Below are positions 1 to 7,566 of a stretch of 64,000 bases of DNA, in pieces. Numbering within the stretch: the first letter of the stretch is position 1; the number at the start of each line of letters is the position of its first letter. The DNA is from Pseudolachnospira sp051055405 (GTDB lineage Bacteria > Bacillota > Clostridia > Lachnospirales > Lachnospiraceae), in assembly GCF_051055405.1 (NCBI RefSeq), contig NZ_CP167068.1, positions 372,001-436,000 of the forward strand, written 5' to 3'. The notes beneath the pieces are model-generated. The model had not been told where the DNA came from and searched no databases. It worked only from the letters and a program-made list of their open reading frames with translations. Both the position numbers and the translations under genes were made by a program.

Positions 1-1
1 T

Positions 2-1135
2 TTGTTGACGCTTCAAAACCGGCTTCAGGAAAAAGATGTGCCGCCGGAAGTCAGCAGTATGGCCTATATCGGAGAGCTGATCGCGGCGGTTCCGATCTCA
101 GCCAATGCAAAGTATTATGCGGAAATTGTGGCGGAAAAAGCGGTTCTTCGCCGGTTGATTAAAGCCAATGAAGAGATTGCCAACGCCTGCTACGCAGGAA
201 AAGACAGCGTGGACAATATCTTGGCGGACACGGAGAAAACCATGTTCCAAATCTTGAATCGCCGGAGAAGCGATGACTTTGTGCCGATTCAGGAGGTTGC
301 GTTAAACGCTTTGGAGCGGATTCATAAGGCATCGAAAAGCAAGAATCCGGTGACGGGAATTCCGACGGGTTTTACGGATTTGGATTACCGGATGGCGGGA
401 CTTCAGCCCTCGGACTTGATTTTGATTGCGGCCAGGCCTTCCATGGGAAAGACGGCTTTTGTTTTGAATATTGCCCAGCATGTCGCCTTTAAGAAGGGAC
501 TGTGCGCCGCGATTTTCAGTCTTGAAATGTCAAAAGAACAGTTGGTAAACCGGCTGTTTGCGATGGAGTCCCGGGTGGATTCCCAGGCGATCCGAACGGG
601 AAATTTGACGGATGACGACTGGGACCGGCTGGTAGAAGGGGTCAACACGGTAGGTCGTTCCAAGCTCATTATTGACGATACGCCAGGTATTTCCGTTGCG
701 GAACTGCGAACCAAGTGCCGGAAATATAAGCTGGAATTTGGTTTAAGCGTGGTTATTATCGACTATCTTCAATTGATGAGCGGCAGCGGACGCGGCTCCG
801 ATAACAGGCAGCAGGAAATTTCAGAGATTTCCAGATCCTTAAAGGCACTGGCTCGTGAGTTAAATGTCCCTGTGCTGGCATTGTCCCAGTTAAGCCGTGC
901 CGTGGAATCTCGAAATGATAAGCGGCCGATGTTATCAGACCTTCGGGAATCCGGCGCCATTGAGCAGGACGCGGACGTGGTGATGTTTCTATACCGGGAT
1001 GATTATTATAATAAAGACAGCGCTACGAAAAATATCGCGGAAGTGATTGTGGCCAAGCAGAGAAACGGTCCTGTCGGGACCGTAGAACTGGTATGGCTGC
1101 CGAATTATACAAAATTTGTGAATATGAAAAAGTAA
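2..1135 (+). CDS. dnaB: Replicative DNA helicase DnaB, 3' part
   Basis: This is the C-terminal 377 residues of the hexameric replicative helicase; the 5' end lies outside the window, the full family length being about 440. The tail of the N-terminal primase-interacting domain is followed by the RecA-like ATPase. Walker A (ARPSMGKTAF) lies near residue 145 of the visible part, Walker B (VIIDYLQLM) near 255, and the arginine-finger region (AKQRNGPVG) close to the end. The protein ends normally in VNMKK. No intein or frameshift is seen. The family unwinds DNA at the replication fork. Identification is secure. Confidence 0.97.
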   Translation: MLTLQNRLQEKDVPPEVSSMAYIGELIAAVPISANAKYYAEIVAEKAVLRRLIKANEEIANACYAGKDSVDNILADTEKTMFQILNRRRSDDFVPIQEVALNALERIHKASKSKNPVTGIPTGFTDLDYRMAGLQPSDLILIAARPSMGKTAFVLNIAQHVAFKKGLCAAIFSLEMSKEQLVNRLFAMESRVDSQAIRTGNLTDDDWDRLVEGVNTVGRSKLIIDDTPGISVAELRTKCRKYKLEFGLSVVIIDYLQLMSGSGRGSDNRQQEISEISRSLKALARELNVPVLALSQLSRAVESRNDKRPMLSDLRESGAIEQDADVVMFLYRDDYYNKDSATKNIAEVIVAKQRNGPVGTVELVWLPNYTKFVNMKK

Positions 1136-1140
1136 AGAAC

Positions 1141-1177
1141 GCCTGCATAGCAAAAGCCAGCCTGCTGCTATGCAGGC
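1141..1177. repeat. 12-bp inverted repeat after dnaB
   Basis: GCCTGCATAGCA (1141-1152) is perfectly complementary to 1166-1177 across a 13-nt loop, 6 bases after the dnaB stop. No U-run follows, so it is either a non-canonical terminator or an mRNA 3'-end structure. The rest of the gap to the next gene holds a promoter only. Confidence 0.6.
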
Positions 1178-1323
1178 GGCTGTGCTTCTGAGGGAGATTG
1201 TATATGGATAAAAGGAAAAATCTTAGTTCAGGATTAAAATTTTACTTTTACACAAAACATTCTAAACAAATATGATTCTAATAGAAACTTATGCAAAAAT
1301 ATGAAAGACAAGAAGAAACTCGA

Positions 1324-1351
1324 TTGATTTTTGGGGCAAATGTGGTAAAAT
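1324..1351 (+). promoter_or_regulatory. Sigma-A-type promoter for the amidohydrolase
   Basis: TTGATT (1324-1329), a 16-bp spacer and TAAAAT (1346-1351) lie about 70 bp before the chosen start codon. Confidence 0.5.
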
Positions 1352-1421
1352 GATGGGAAGAGATGGGGCGCAGTCTGTAATAAAGTCTAATAAGGGGAAA
1401 GGACTTAAAAAGGAGGTAAGT

Positions 1422-2627
1422 ATGATTTACTGCGCAAAGCATCTGGTGGTTGGTGATGGAAAAACCTATGTCAGCGACGGCGCGGTGTGTGTGGGCAAGG
1501 ACGGAAAGATTGCAGGGGTAGGTACCAGGCCAGAGATCATAGCCCGATTTCCGGAGGAATCTGTGGTGGATTATGGAGAGGCGACGCTTCTGCCGGGCCT
1601 TTTTGACATGCACGTACATTTTGGCTACTATTATAGCCAGCCGAATCAGGAGGACTTCGACGACTATATGATTGCCTATTATGCTGCGGAGCAGGCAAAA
1701 CAGGCGATCCGCCTGGGAATCACCACTGTACGGGACGCGTGTTCCTGTCACGACCTTTGTAAACGGCTTCGCCAGGCGGGAGAGCGGGGATATCTGACCG
1801 TTCCCCGGATTTTCCATACGGATACGGGGATGTGCATGACAGGCGGCCATGGTCATGACGATGGTATCGCGGAGGTGGATGGTCCCTGGGCCATTCGAAA
1901 AAAGATCAGAGAGCAGATTCGAGATGGCGCGGACTGGATTAAACTCCTGACCAGCAATCGGGCGGAAATTCCGGAATACACCCAGGAAGAGCTTGACGCC
2001 GCGGTGGATGAAACCCATCGGGTGGGTAAAAAATGTGTGGTACATGCGGGAATCCAACCGGCGATTCAGATGTGTATCGACGCAGGGTTTGATACCATTG
2101 AACACGGTACTTTTTTGACGGTGGAACAGGCGGAACAGATGGCGAAGAAGGGAATTGCCTGGACTCCCACGATTACCGCGTATACTGTGCTTTACGAGTT
2201 CACGAAGGAAAAGATGGAAGCGGGTGTGGACCCGTCGGATCGAATTGGAGCAAAAGCGATTCGGGATATGGCGTTCTTTGAGCCGGCCTACTTCGCATAT
2301 AAAAATAACTTTAAAAAGCTGTATGATACCGGCGTGACAGTGCTGGCAGGCAGTGATATGGTGCTTTATGGGGCTCCGCCGCTTCCGATTAACCGGGAGT
2401 TATCGCTAATGGTGGAGTATGGAATCACCCCTCTTCAAGCGATTCAGACGGCTACAGGAAATCCGGCCAAGGTACTGGACATTGAGTCTGTAACCGGCCA
2501 GTTAAAAGAGGGCCTGGAAGCCGATATGATTGTCGTAGCGGGAAATGCGGCGGAAGATATTTCGGCACTGAACGCACTAAAAGTAGTGTTTATGAGCGGA
2601 AAGGAAGTATACCGTCCAGAGGCCTAG
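1422..2627 (+). CDS. Metal-dependent amidohydrolase (imidazolonepropionase/prolidase-like)
   Basis: A 401-residue cytoplasmic hydrolase of the amidohydrolase superfamily (COG1228 type), whose members cleave cyclic amides or X-Pro-like bonds; the substrate is unknown. Visible metal ligands are HVH in FDMHVHFG near residue 65, a candidate carboxylated lysine in DWIKLL near 175, His in VVHAG near 205, His in IEHGT near 227, and Asp in AGSDM near 310. The start at 1422 is preferred because AAGGAGGTAAGT lies directly upstream; an in-frame extension to 1350 lacks a ribosome site. It is transcribed alone from its own promoter. It is not a hut gene cluster, so a histidine-degradation role is not supported. 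Confidence 0.85.
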   Translation: MIYCAKHLVVGDGKTYVSDGAVCVGKDGKIAGVGTRPEIIARFPEESVVDYGEATLLPGLFDMHVHFGYYYSQPNQEDFDDYMIAYYAAEQAKQAIRLGITTVRDACSCHDLCKRLRQAGERGYLTVPRIFHTDTGMCMTGGHGHDDGIAEVDGPWAIRKKIREQIRDGADWIKLLTSNRAEIPEYTQEELDAAVDETHRVGKKCVVHAGIQPAIQMCIDAGFDTIEHGTFLTVEQAEQMAKKGIAWTPTITAYTVLYEFTKEKMEAGVDPSDRIGAKAIRDMAFFEPAYFAYKNNFKKLYDTGVTVLAGSDMVLYGAPPLPINRELSLMVEYGITPLQAIQTATGNPAKVLDIESVTGQLKEGLEADMIVVAGNAAEDISALNALKVVFMSGKEVYRPEA

Positions 2628-2959
2628 GCGCCTTTGGGGGAACGAAAATGAAAAGATCGTATGGAAAAGGTCATTGGACAGAAGAAAAAGCACCTTTTCT
2701 ATGATTCAGGTACATTTTATTGACATGGGCGCCTTTTTGACCGAGAATCGGATTCGAAAGGGCGCCCTTAGAATGTAGAGCATATGCTGCCTTTTTATTC
2801 TATAGAAAATTCTTGGTTCCTTTCTATCGACAAGGTATAAAAAACTAAAGAAAAATTTAAAGTCTCTATAGCCTTTTCTTAAATATCTATCTCTATAATA
2901 GAGAACAAAGAAAGGTTTTTTGTGTTGGTCTTGTAATAATTTGTAGGGGGAATTTGTAG
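2628..2959. other. Intergenic region with GC-rich inverted repeat
   Basis: This is a 332-bp gap. It holds an inverted repeat with GGGCGCC (2727-2733) pairing GGCGCCC (2761-2767), the 5' arm running on into five Ts. AT-rich sequence follows up to the next gene. No small ORF with a convincing ribosome site was seen. Confidence 0.4.
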
Positions 2960-3523
2960 ATGTTTCAGTTTTTTATACAGTATTTGAAGAATCCGAGAAG
3001 TATCGGGGCCGTTGCTCCCAGCGGAAGGTTTCTTGCACAAAAGATGATGGAGCCGATTGAATTTTCTCGTGCCAAATGTATTGTGGAATATGGGCCGGGT
3101 ACTGGTGTTTTTACCAGAGAGCTGATCAAAAGAAAAAAAAGAGAAACCATATTGATTCTAATCGAATACAATCTGACCTTTTATCAAAAGTTGAAAACAG
3201 AGTTTGGAGGACGGGAAGACGTCCACATTATCAATGGAAGCGCAGAGAATGTTCGGGAATACATCGGACAGCACGGTATTTTGACAGCGGATTATATTGT
3301 TTCCGGCTTGCCTTTCGCCTCGCTGCCAACGAAAATGTCTGAGAAAATTTTAAAAGAGACTCAAAACGCCATAGGGGAACGCGGACGCTTTCTGACGTTT
3401 CAGTATACAATGCTGAAACGAAAATTTTTTGAACAATATTTTCATATGGCTGACTGCCTGTTGGAATTTTGGAATCTGCCGCCTGCCTATGTGATGGTTA
3501 TGACATCGAAAAAGAGGATGTAA
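2960..3523 (+). CDS. SAM-dependent methyltransferase, phospholipid N-methyltransferase-like
   Basis: A 187-residue class I methyltransferase. The N-terminus (FIQYLKNPRSIGAVAPSGRFLA) is typical of the PmtA/COG3963 group, which methylates phosphatidylethanolamine. SAM-binding motif I is VEYGPGTGVFT near residue 44 and the acidic motif II is LIEYN near 70. The conserved SGLPFASLP stretch, near 115, is also characteristic of this group. It starts at an ATG after TAGGGGGAATTTGTAG. It is convergent with the asparaginase gene, with 16 bp between stops. The lipid substrate in this organism is an inference from the family. Confidence 0.8.
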   Translation: MFQFFIQYLKNPRSIGAVAPSGRFLAQKMMEPIEFSRAKCIVEYGPGTGVFTRELIKRKKRETILILIEYNLTFYQKLKTEFGGREDVHIINGSAENVREYIGQHGILTADYIVSGLPFASLPTKMSEKILKETQNAIGERGRFLTFQYTMLKRKFFEQYFHMADCLLEFWNLPPAYVMVMTSKKRM

Positions 3524-3539
3524 CAAAAGAAGAGGTATT

Positions 3540-4526
3540 TTAGTATTTTCGAAACATTTGCTCCATCTCTTGATAAGAACTGGTGACTGTCAGCGCAAGA
3601 GACAATAAAATCCGCGCTTTCTGGGGTGGAAGCGTATAAGAAGGGAAACAGTTTTCCGAGGACTCAAAATGAGGATCGCGGCTGACAATCCCATGGCCAA
3701 TACGGGAAGCGCGTACCACAGGAATATGGCGGTCAGCCAGTTCCCGAATCTTTTCTTTCCAGGCAGCGCTGTAATTTCCACTTCCTGTTCCGGATATGAC
3801 AAGCCCTTGGGCTTTGGAGGCATAAAAATCTAAGGCGTCTACAGGAGCTCCGGCGTAAAAGGAAAGGATATCTACGCGGGGAAGCCGCGTGAGACTGCTG
3901 ATATCGAAGCAGCTGGCTGTGGTATGGACGGCTAGACTTTCATTCAAAAAGTAACAATCCTCGTCACGCATGTAGCCAAGGCAGGATAAATCTTGTTCGT
4001 TAAACGCGTCTGTTTTATAGGTGTTGACTTTTTGTACGTCGCGGCCGGAATAAATACTGTCGCAAAAACAAACAAGGACTCCTTTTCCAAAAGCCTCCGG
4101 CTTAGCGGCTAGATGGATTGCCTGAAAAAGGTTTAGCGGCCCGTCTGCGCTGGTAGCGGTGGATGGACGCATGGCGCCGGTCAAAATGACCGGCTTTTCT
4201 GTTTTTACCGTCAGATTTAAAAAATAGGCGGTTTCATCCAAGGTGTCTGTTCCATGGGTAATGACAAAGCCGTCGATATCACTTTTTGCCAGTTCATTGA
4301 TCCGCCTTGCCAAAGAGAGCCATAGAACGTCATTGATCTCATTGCTGTCAACGCTGCAGATCTGTTCTACTGTAAGATGAAAATAGTCCGGAAGGGGAGG
4401 CAGCGTTTTTATCAGTAGATCAGGGGAAATACTTCCGGCCTTATAACCGCTTGTTCTTCCTGCTTTTCCTGCCCCAGCGATCGTACCGCCGGTTGCCAGC
4501 AGATGAATGTGATAGGAACGGCTCAT
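3540..4526 (-). CDS. L-asparaginase
   Basis: 328 residues of the asparaginase/glutaminase family, hydrolysing L-asparagine to aspartate and ammonia. The first catalytic threonine lies in LLATGGTIAG near residue 14, and the second catalytic triad in THGTDTLDET near 90 (T, D). GAMRPSTATSADGPLNL follows. No signal peptide is present, which suggests a cytoplasmic enzyme. The length matches both type I and type II enzymes; the motif spacing looks more like type II. It starts at an ATG after AAAGGAGACC. It appears to be monocistronic. Confidence 0.93.
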   Translation of the reverse strand: MSRSYHIHLLATGGTIAGAGKAGRTSGYKAGSISPDLLIKTLPPLPDYFHLTVEQICSVDSNEINDVLWLSLARRINELAKSDIDGFVITHGTDTLDETAYFLNLTVKTEKPVILTGAMRPSTATSADGPLNLFQAIHLAAKPEAFGKGVLVCFCDSIYSGRDVQKVNTYKTDAFNEQDLSCLGYMRDEDCYFLNESLAVHTTASCFDISSLTRLPRVDILSFYAGAPVDALDFYASKAQGLVISGTGSGNYSAAWKEKIRELADRHIPVVRASRIGHGIVSRDPHFESSENCFPSYTLPPQKARILLSLALTVTSSYQEMEQMFRKY

Positions 4527-4565
4527 GGTGGCGGTCTCCTTTCAAAATCATCGAAAGATCGGATA

Positions 4566-4600
4566 GAAAAGGGAAGCGTAATACGCTCCCCTTTCGATTT
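4566..4600 (-). terminator. Likely terminator of the DUF1858 gene
   Basis: GGGAAGCGTA and TACGCTCCC form a hairpin with one bulged base, between the asparaginase start and the DUF1858 stop. On the minus strand it is followed by CCCTTTTC, a weak U-tract. Confidence 0.45.
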
Positions 4601-4659
4601 TTATAAGACTGACAAGAAGCCTGACGGCGTCATGCCCAAAATAAAGGTCAATTGTTTTC

Positions 4660-4878
4660 TTACTGGTTGGTCTCTTTGTTTGCCAAGTATTCATTGACCG
4701 TGTTTACCAGCTGGTCACAGTCCATTCCGTGTACCATGCAGGCCTCTTCCAGGGATTCTCCCTGGGAAGAAGGGCAGCCGATGCAGTGCATGCCGGCAGC
4801 CATCAGGATCGGCGCGATGCTGATATCTTTCTGAAGAATTTCACCGATCAGCATATCTTTATTAATGGTAAAAGCCAT
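4660..4878 (-). CDS. DUF1858 domain protein
   Basis: A 72-residue protein made of a single DUF1858 domain, with start GGAGGAACAAATCCATG. The helical domain carries the conserved MAAGMHCIGCPSSQGESLEEAC stretch, whose two Cys with a CxxC-like spacing resemble the N-terminal domain of ScdA/YtfE iron-sulfur repair proteins. Stand-alone members are common in anaerobic Firmicutes, and a metal- or redox-related role is only inferred. It lies next to a divergent ferredoxin gene across a 321-bp gap. Confidence 0.85.
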   Translation of the reverse strand: MAFTINKDMLIGEILQKDISIAPILMAAGMHCIGCPSSQGESLEEACMVHGMDCDQLVNTVNEYLANKETNQ

Positions 4879-5199
4879 GGATTTGTTCCTCCTTTTTCCT
4901 CGTTTGCGCAGGTTTTTTCTCCTAGCAAAAGCTTTCTAACTTCGGTATCAGTATAGCATAGAGACAGGGGATTGTCCAGCGGAAAGCAAGGCTGAAAACA
5001 GTTTGTATGAGTATAGTTTATGGAAAAATAGCACGGCTATTCCAAATAATTTTGAAAGTCATTTTTCCTACTTTTTTTCGCGTAGAAGCGACATCTAAGA
5101 TGGAAAACAAAATTTTACTGGAAAATAAAACTTTCACTTGAATTCTAGGGGAGCATGTATTACAATAACCTAAAATCAATCTTTTAGGAGGATATAGTT
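4879..5199. other. Divergent intergenic region between DUF1858 and ferredoxin genes
   Basis: This 321-bp AT-rich gap contains the ferredoxin promoter at its right end. No further gene was seen. Confidence 0.4.
5138..5166 (+). promoter_or_regulatory. Promoter of the ferredoxin gene
   Basis: TTGAAT (5138-5143), a 17-bp spacer and TACAAT (5161-5166) lie 33 bp before the start codon. Confidence 0.6.
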
Positions 5200-5370
5200 A
5201 TGGCATATGTAATTTCTGACGAATGTGTAAGCTGCGGCGCCTGCGAAGGAGAATGTCCGGTAAGCGCAATTTCCGAGGGCGATGGAAAATATGTAATTGA
5301 CGCAGATACCTGTATCGATTGCGGTACCTGTGCAGGCGTTTGCCCGAACGAGGCGATTTCTGAGGGCTGA
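5200..5370 (+). CDS. 2[4Fe-4S] ferredoxin
   Basis: A 56-residue clostridial-type ferredoxin, preceded by TTAGGAGGATATAGTT. Two CxxCxxCxxxCP motifs are complete: CVSCGACEGECP near residue 9 and CIDCGTCAGVCP near 38. Together they ligate two [4Fe-4S] clusters. The protein is a small soluble low-potential electron carrier used by fermentative anaerobes. It has its own promoter and terminator, which fits a highly expressed housekeeping gene. Identification is secure from length and motifs. Confidence 0.97.
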   Translation: MAYVISDECVSCGACEGECPVSAISEGDGKYVIDADTCIDCGTCAGVCPNEAISEG

Positions 5371-5410
5371 TTCGTCGTTGAAAAGCATTTTATAAAATGC
5401 AAAAATAAGA

Positions 5411-5449
5411 AAAAAGAACGTTGGGCGAAGGATGCACAGCGTTCTTTTT
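5411..5449. terminator. Bidirectional terminator, ferredoxin / merR
   Basis: AAAAAGAACG (5411-5420) pairs with CGTTCTTTTT (5440-5449). The arms give U-runs on both strands, between two convergent genes. Confidence 0.8.
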
Positions 5450-5466
5450 TCGTTAGGAATTCCATT

Positions 5467-6048
5467 TTACTTCTGCTTTCCAAAAGGAAAACGTTTCTTT
5501 TTGATCTTGACAACAGGAGCTTTTGCCGCTGCTGCCTCGGCGCGCACTTTGTTTTTTTGCTGCATGGCGCGCAGCGATTCGTCAAGGCGTTTGAAGCGTT
5601 CTTCTTCCTGTTCCTCCCGTTCCCGGAGCACATAATTCATTTCTTTAACGAGCTTATCCCCCACTTGGTTACTGACCTCTTTGCTGAGAGTATCGTTGTT
5701 CCTGGCGAGGGCTTCCGCCATGATGTTGGTCATGATATTCTGGAACTGTTCCATCTTTGCGGCCTGAATCACTTCTGCATTTTCTTCCGTAGGAAGAGCC
5801 AATTCTTTGGTGTCAGGCAGGAGCTTGTCTCCACCGAGAAGATCTTTGATTACCCGGAGTTGATAGCCTTTATTTTTTAGTTCCTGAATTTCCTGGAATA
5901 AACGGATGTGCTCTTCAGTATAATAGCGATGTCCCAATTCGTTCCTTGGTATTTTAAGTGCCAGCTCATCTTCCCAGTACCGTAAAACATGTGCCTCTGT
6001 GTTTGTGATTTTAGAGGCCTCGGATATTAGATAGCGTTGTTCTTCCAT
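5467..6048 (-). CDS. MerR-family transcriptional regulator with coiled coil
   Basis: 193 residues. The N-terminal winged helix (YLISEASKITNTEAHVLRYWEDEL) and the wing (HRYYTEEHIRLFQEI) match the MerR HTH up to about residue 72. A long Glu/Lys-rich predicted coiled coil runs from about 110 to 170, and the tail is basic (KIKKKRFPFGK). No effector-binding Cys cluster is present, so it is not a metal sensor of the classical type; the architecture resembles RacA-like DNA-anchoring or DUF3967-type proteins. The start at 6048 is chosen because AAGGGGGACAAG precedes it; the longer frame upstream lacks a site. Its target is unknown. Confidence 0.75.
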   Translation of the reverse strand: MEEQRYLISEASKITNTEAHVLRYWEDELALKIPRNELGHRYYTEEHIRLFQEIQELKNKGYQLRVIKDLLGGDKLLPDTKELALPTEENAEVIQAAKMEQFQNIMTNIMAEALARNNDTLSKEVSNQVGDKLVKEMNYVLREREEQEEERFKRLDESLRAMQQKNKVRAEAAAAKAPVVKIKKKRFPFGKQK

Positions 6049-6170
6049 CTTGTCCCCCTTCCGGTTCCTGCGACCTATTGCTGATGGGGAGGACAGGCCT
6101 CCACCTCTTTCATTATATGTCAGGAGGAATGAGGAAAGCAAGAAAATATCATCGTTTTGTTTCGACAGCA

Positions 6171-6210
6171 GACGGAGGATTTTTCGCGAAAAAACGAAAA
6201 ATCCTCCGTC
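6171..6210. repeat. 16-bp perfect inverted repeat
   Basis: GACGGAGGATTTTTCG (6171-6186) is exactly repeated in inverse orientation at 6195-6210, with an 8-nt loop. It lies between two minus-strand genes, downstream of mecA. No U-run follows on the transcribed strand. Confidence 0.7.
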
Positions 6211-6228
6211 TATCTGCTATACTGTTTG

Positions 6229-6260
6229 AATGCGCCGACTCCATAGGATGAAGTCGGCGC
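6229..6260. repeat. Inverted repeat at the mecA 3' end
   Basis: ATGCGCCGACT and AGTCGGCGCAT form an 11-bp stem starting a few bases after the mecA stop. The U-run lies only on the plus-strand side, which is the wrong side for mecA termination, so its role is uncertain. Confidence 0.6.
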
Positions 6261-6264
6261 ATTT

Positions 6265-6966
6265 TTAGATATTTGCCAACGACTCTAAGGCATTGCCTTT
6301 GATGATACTGTCATAATGCTCTTCATAATAAAGTTCTGTTCCGTTTACCGTGCGCAGGGCGGTTCCATATTCCACGATTCGGTTGCAGAGACGATTAAAA
6401 TCCTCTGGTGGATGACCAGCGCTGTTCACTGTTAGATAAAATAACCCGTCTTCCGCTTTGTAGAGAGAGTTTTCTCCCACTCGCAGTCCATGGAGGGCAT
6501 GAGCCGCGTCGATAACATGATCCAACTTGGCAAACCGAAAACAGCGCGTCCGCACGGAAGATTCCGGCTTCTGCTTTTCTACATACCGATTCAGCGCGTC
6601 CAACATATCGCCGACTCCGGAAGGGAAAGACAAATCCAATTCCTCCTCGCCATCCGGAATGCTGAGCTCATCCACATCCGCCGGCATAAATTTGGCGAAA
6701 CGCGTATCCAGCTCTTCCGGATCATCGATTTTCGTTATGATTAACATAATCCCGTCGCTGGAAAGAGGGATTGCCTCTATCATCAACGGGATATCATCCG
6801 CTTCAAAACCTACTTCAGTCGTGGCGCGTTGAATCATCTCTCGAAATAACACACGCGCTTTGTCTGTCCCGTAGGCAAGCTCTCGAAGAGTCAGCTGACG
6901 GGCGGACAAATCGTTTCGATTTAAAGTACAGCGGATTTGATTTTCACTGATACGTTCTATTTTCAT
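6265..6966 (-). CDS. mecA: Adaptor protein MecA
   Basis: About 233 residues. The family start MKIERISENQIRCTLNRNDL is used here; an ATG five codons upstream (6981) is also possible, and neither has a strong ribosome site. MecA delivers substrates to the ClpCP protease and controls ClpC assembly in low-GC Gram-positives. The N-terminal substrate-binding domain (about 1-85) and the C-terminal ClpC-binding domain (from about 140, with FAKLDHVIDAAHAL) are separated by an acidic linker (DGEEELDLSFPSG). Length fits the family. It is the only gene of its transcript and is followed by two inverted repeats. Confidence 0.92.
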   Translation of the reverse strand: MKIERISENQIRCTLNRNDLSARQLTLRELAYGTDKARVLFREMIQRATTEVGFEADDIPLMIEAIPLSSDGIMLIITKIDDPEELDTRFAKFMPADVDELSIPDGEEELDLSFPSGVGDMLDALNRYVEKQKPESSVRTRCFRFAKLDHVIDAAHALHGLRVGENSLYKAEDGLFYLTVNSAGHPPEDFNRLCNRIVEYGTALRTVNGTELYYEEHYDSIIKGNALESLANI

Positions 6967-7220
6967 GATCTCACATCCCATCTACCTCTGTCTTTTCATT
7001 AGTATACCCCAAATACTTTATGAATGTAAAGGAAATAATATGTTAAAAAGGTTAAAATTTTATAGTCCAGGAATGCAATATATGATACAAAACGTGCCGG
7101 ACAATTGCGTGACGAATATTGACTATTTTTGTAAAATAAAGTTCGAGATGAACAGCGTTCGTGGAGACCAATACGGGAAGGAATTATTTTCATCTCAAAA
7201 TACGAGAGCAGGGGCTGCGT

Positions 7221-7454
7221 ATGAAACAAACATCTCTAATATATCACGAAGAATATCAGATCTTACTAAAAACGCTGCTTGCCTATCAAAAGGCTGGTAT
7301 TGCTCTGACTGTGGAGGGAAAGGCGAAGTCCGCGGAGGATATCGCTGATTTGTGTGTAGTCAGGGAAGCCGGAGCCTATATGAGGGACTATATTCAGGAC
7401 GAGCGGGGAAAACTGATAGAGATACGGTTTGACAAAGTATTGAGCGATATCTAA
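7221..7454 (+). CDS. Small conserved-looking protein, unknown function
   Basis: A 77-residue soluble protein starting MKQTSLIYHEEY at an ATG preceded by GCAGGGGCTGCGT; an in-frame extension to 7161 is less likely. The composition is that of a folded mixed alpha/beta protein (YQILLKTLLAYQKAG, then KLIEIRFDKV). No recognisable motif, Cys cluster or membrane segment is visible. It sits between the divergent mecA gene and the GH18 gene, which has its own promoter. I do not recognise the family. Confidence 0.55.
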   Translation: MKQTSLIYHEEYQILLKTLLAYQKAGIALTVEGKAKSAEDIADLCVVREAGAYMRDYIQDERGKLIEIRFDKVLSDI

Positions 7455-7513
7455 AATGGACGCACTGGAGAATCTTCTGCCGAAGAGAAATTTCCTTGAT
7501 TCCTGAAGAGCGT

Positions 7514-7542
7514 TTGAAAATTACCATGTGTTGTGTTATAAT
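7514..7542 (+). promoter_or_regulatory. Promoter of the GH18 gene
   Basis: TTGAAA (7514-7519), a 17-bp spacer and TATAAT (7537-7542), 24 bp before the start codon. Confidence 0.75.
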
Positions 7543-7566
7543 CATCAAAGATGAAGGAGGTATTTC

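Noticed and set aside
1141..1177. Calling the repeat after dnaB an intrinsic terminator
   Set aside because: Stem is strong but no U-run follows, so only an inverted repeat is reported.
1278..2105. Minus-strand open frame of 275 codons opposite the amidohydrolase
   Set aside because: No ribosome site or recognisable domain; the opposite strand encodes a complete metal-site enzyme.
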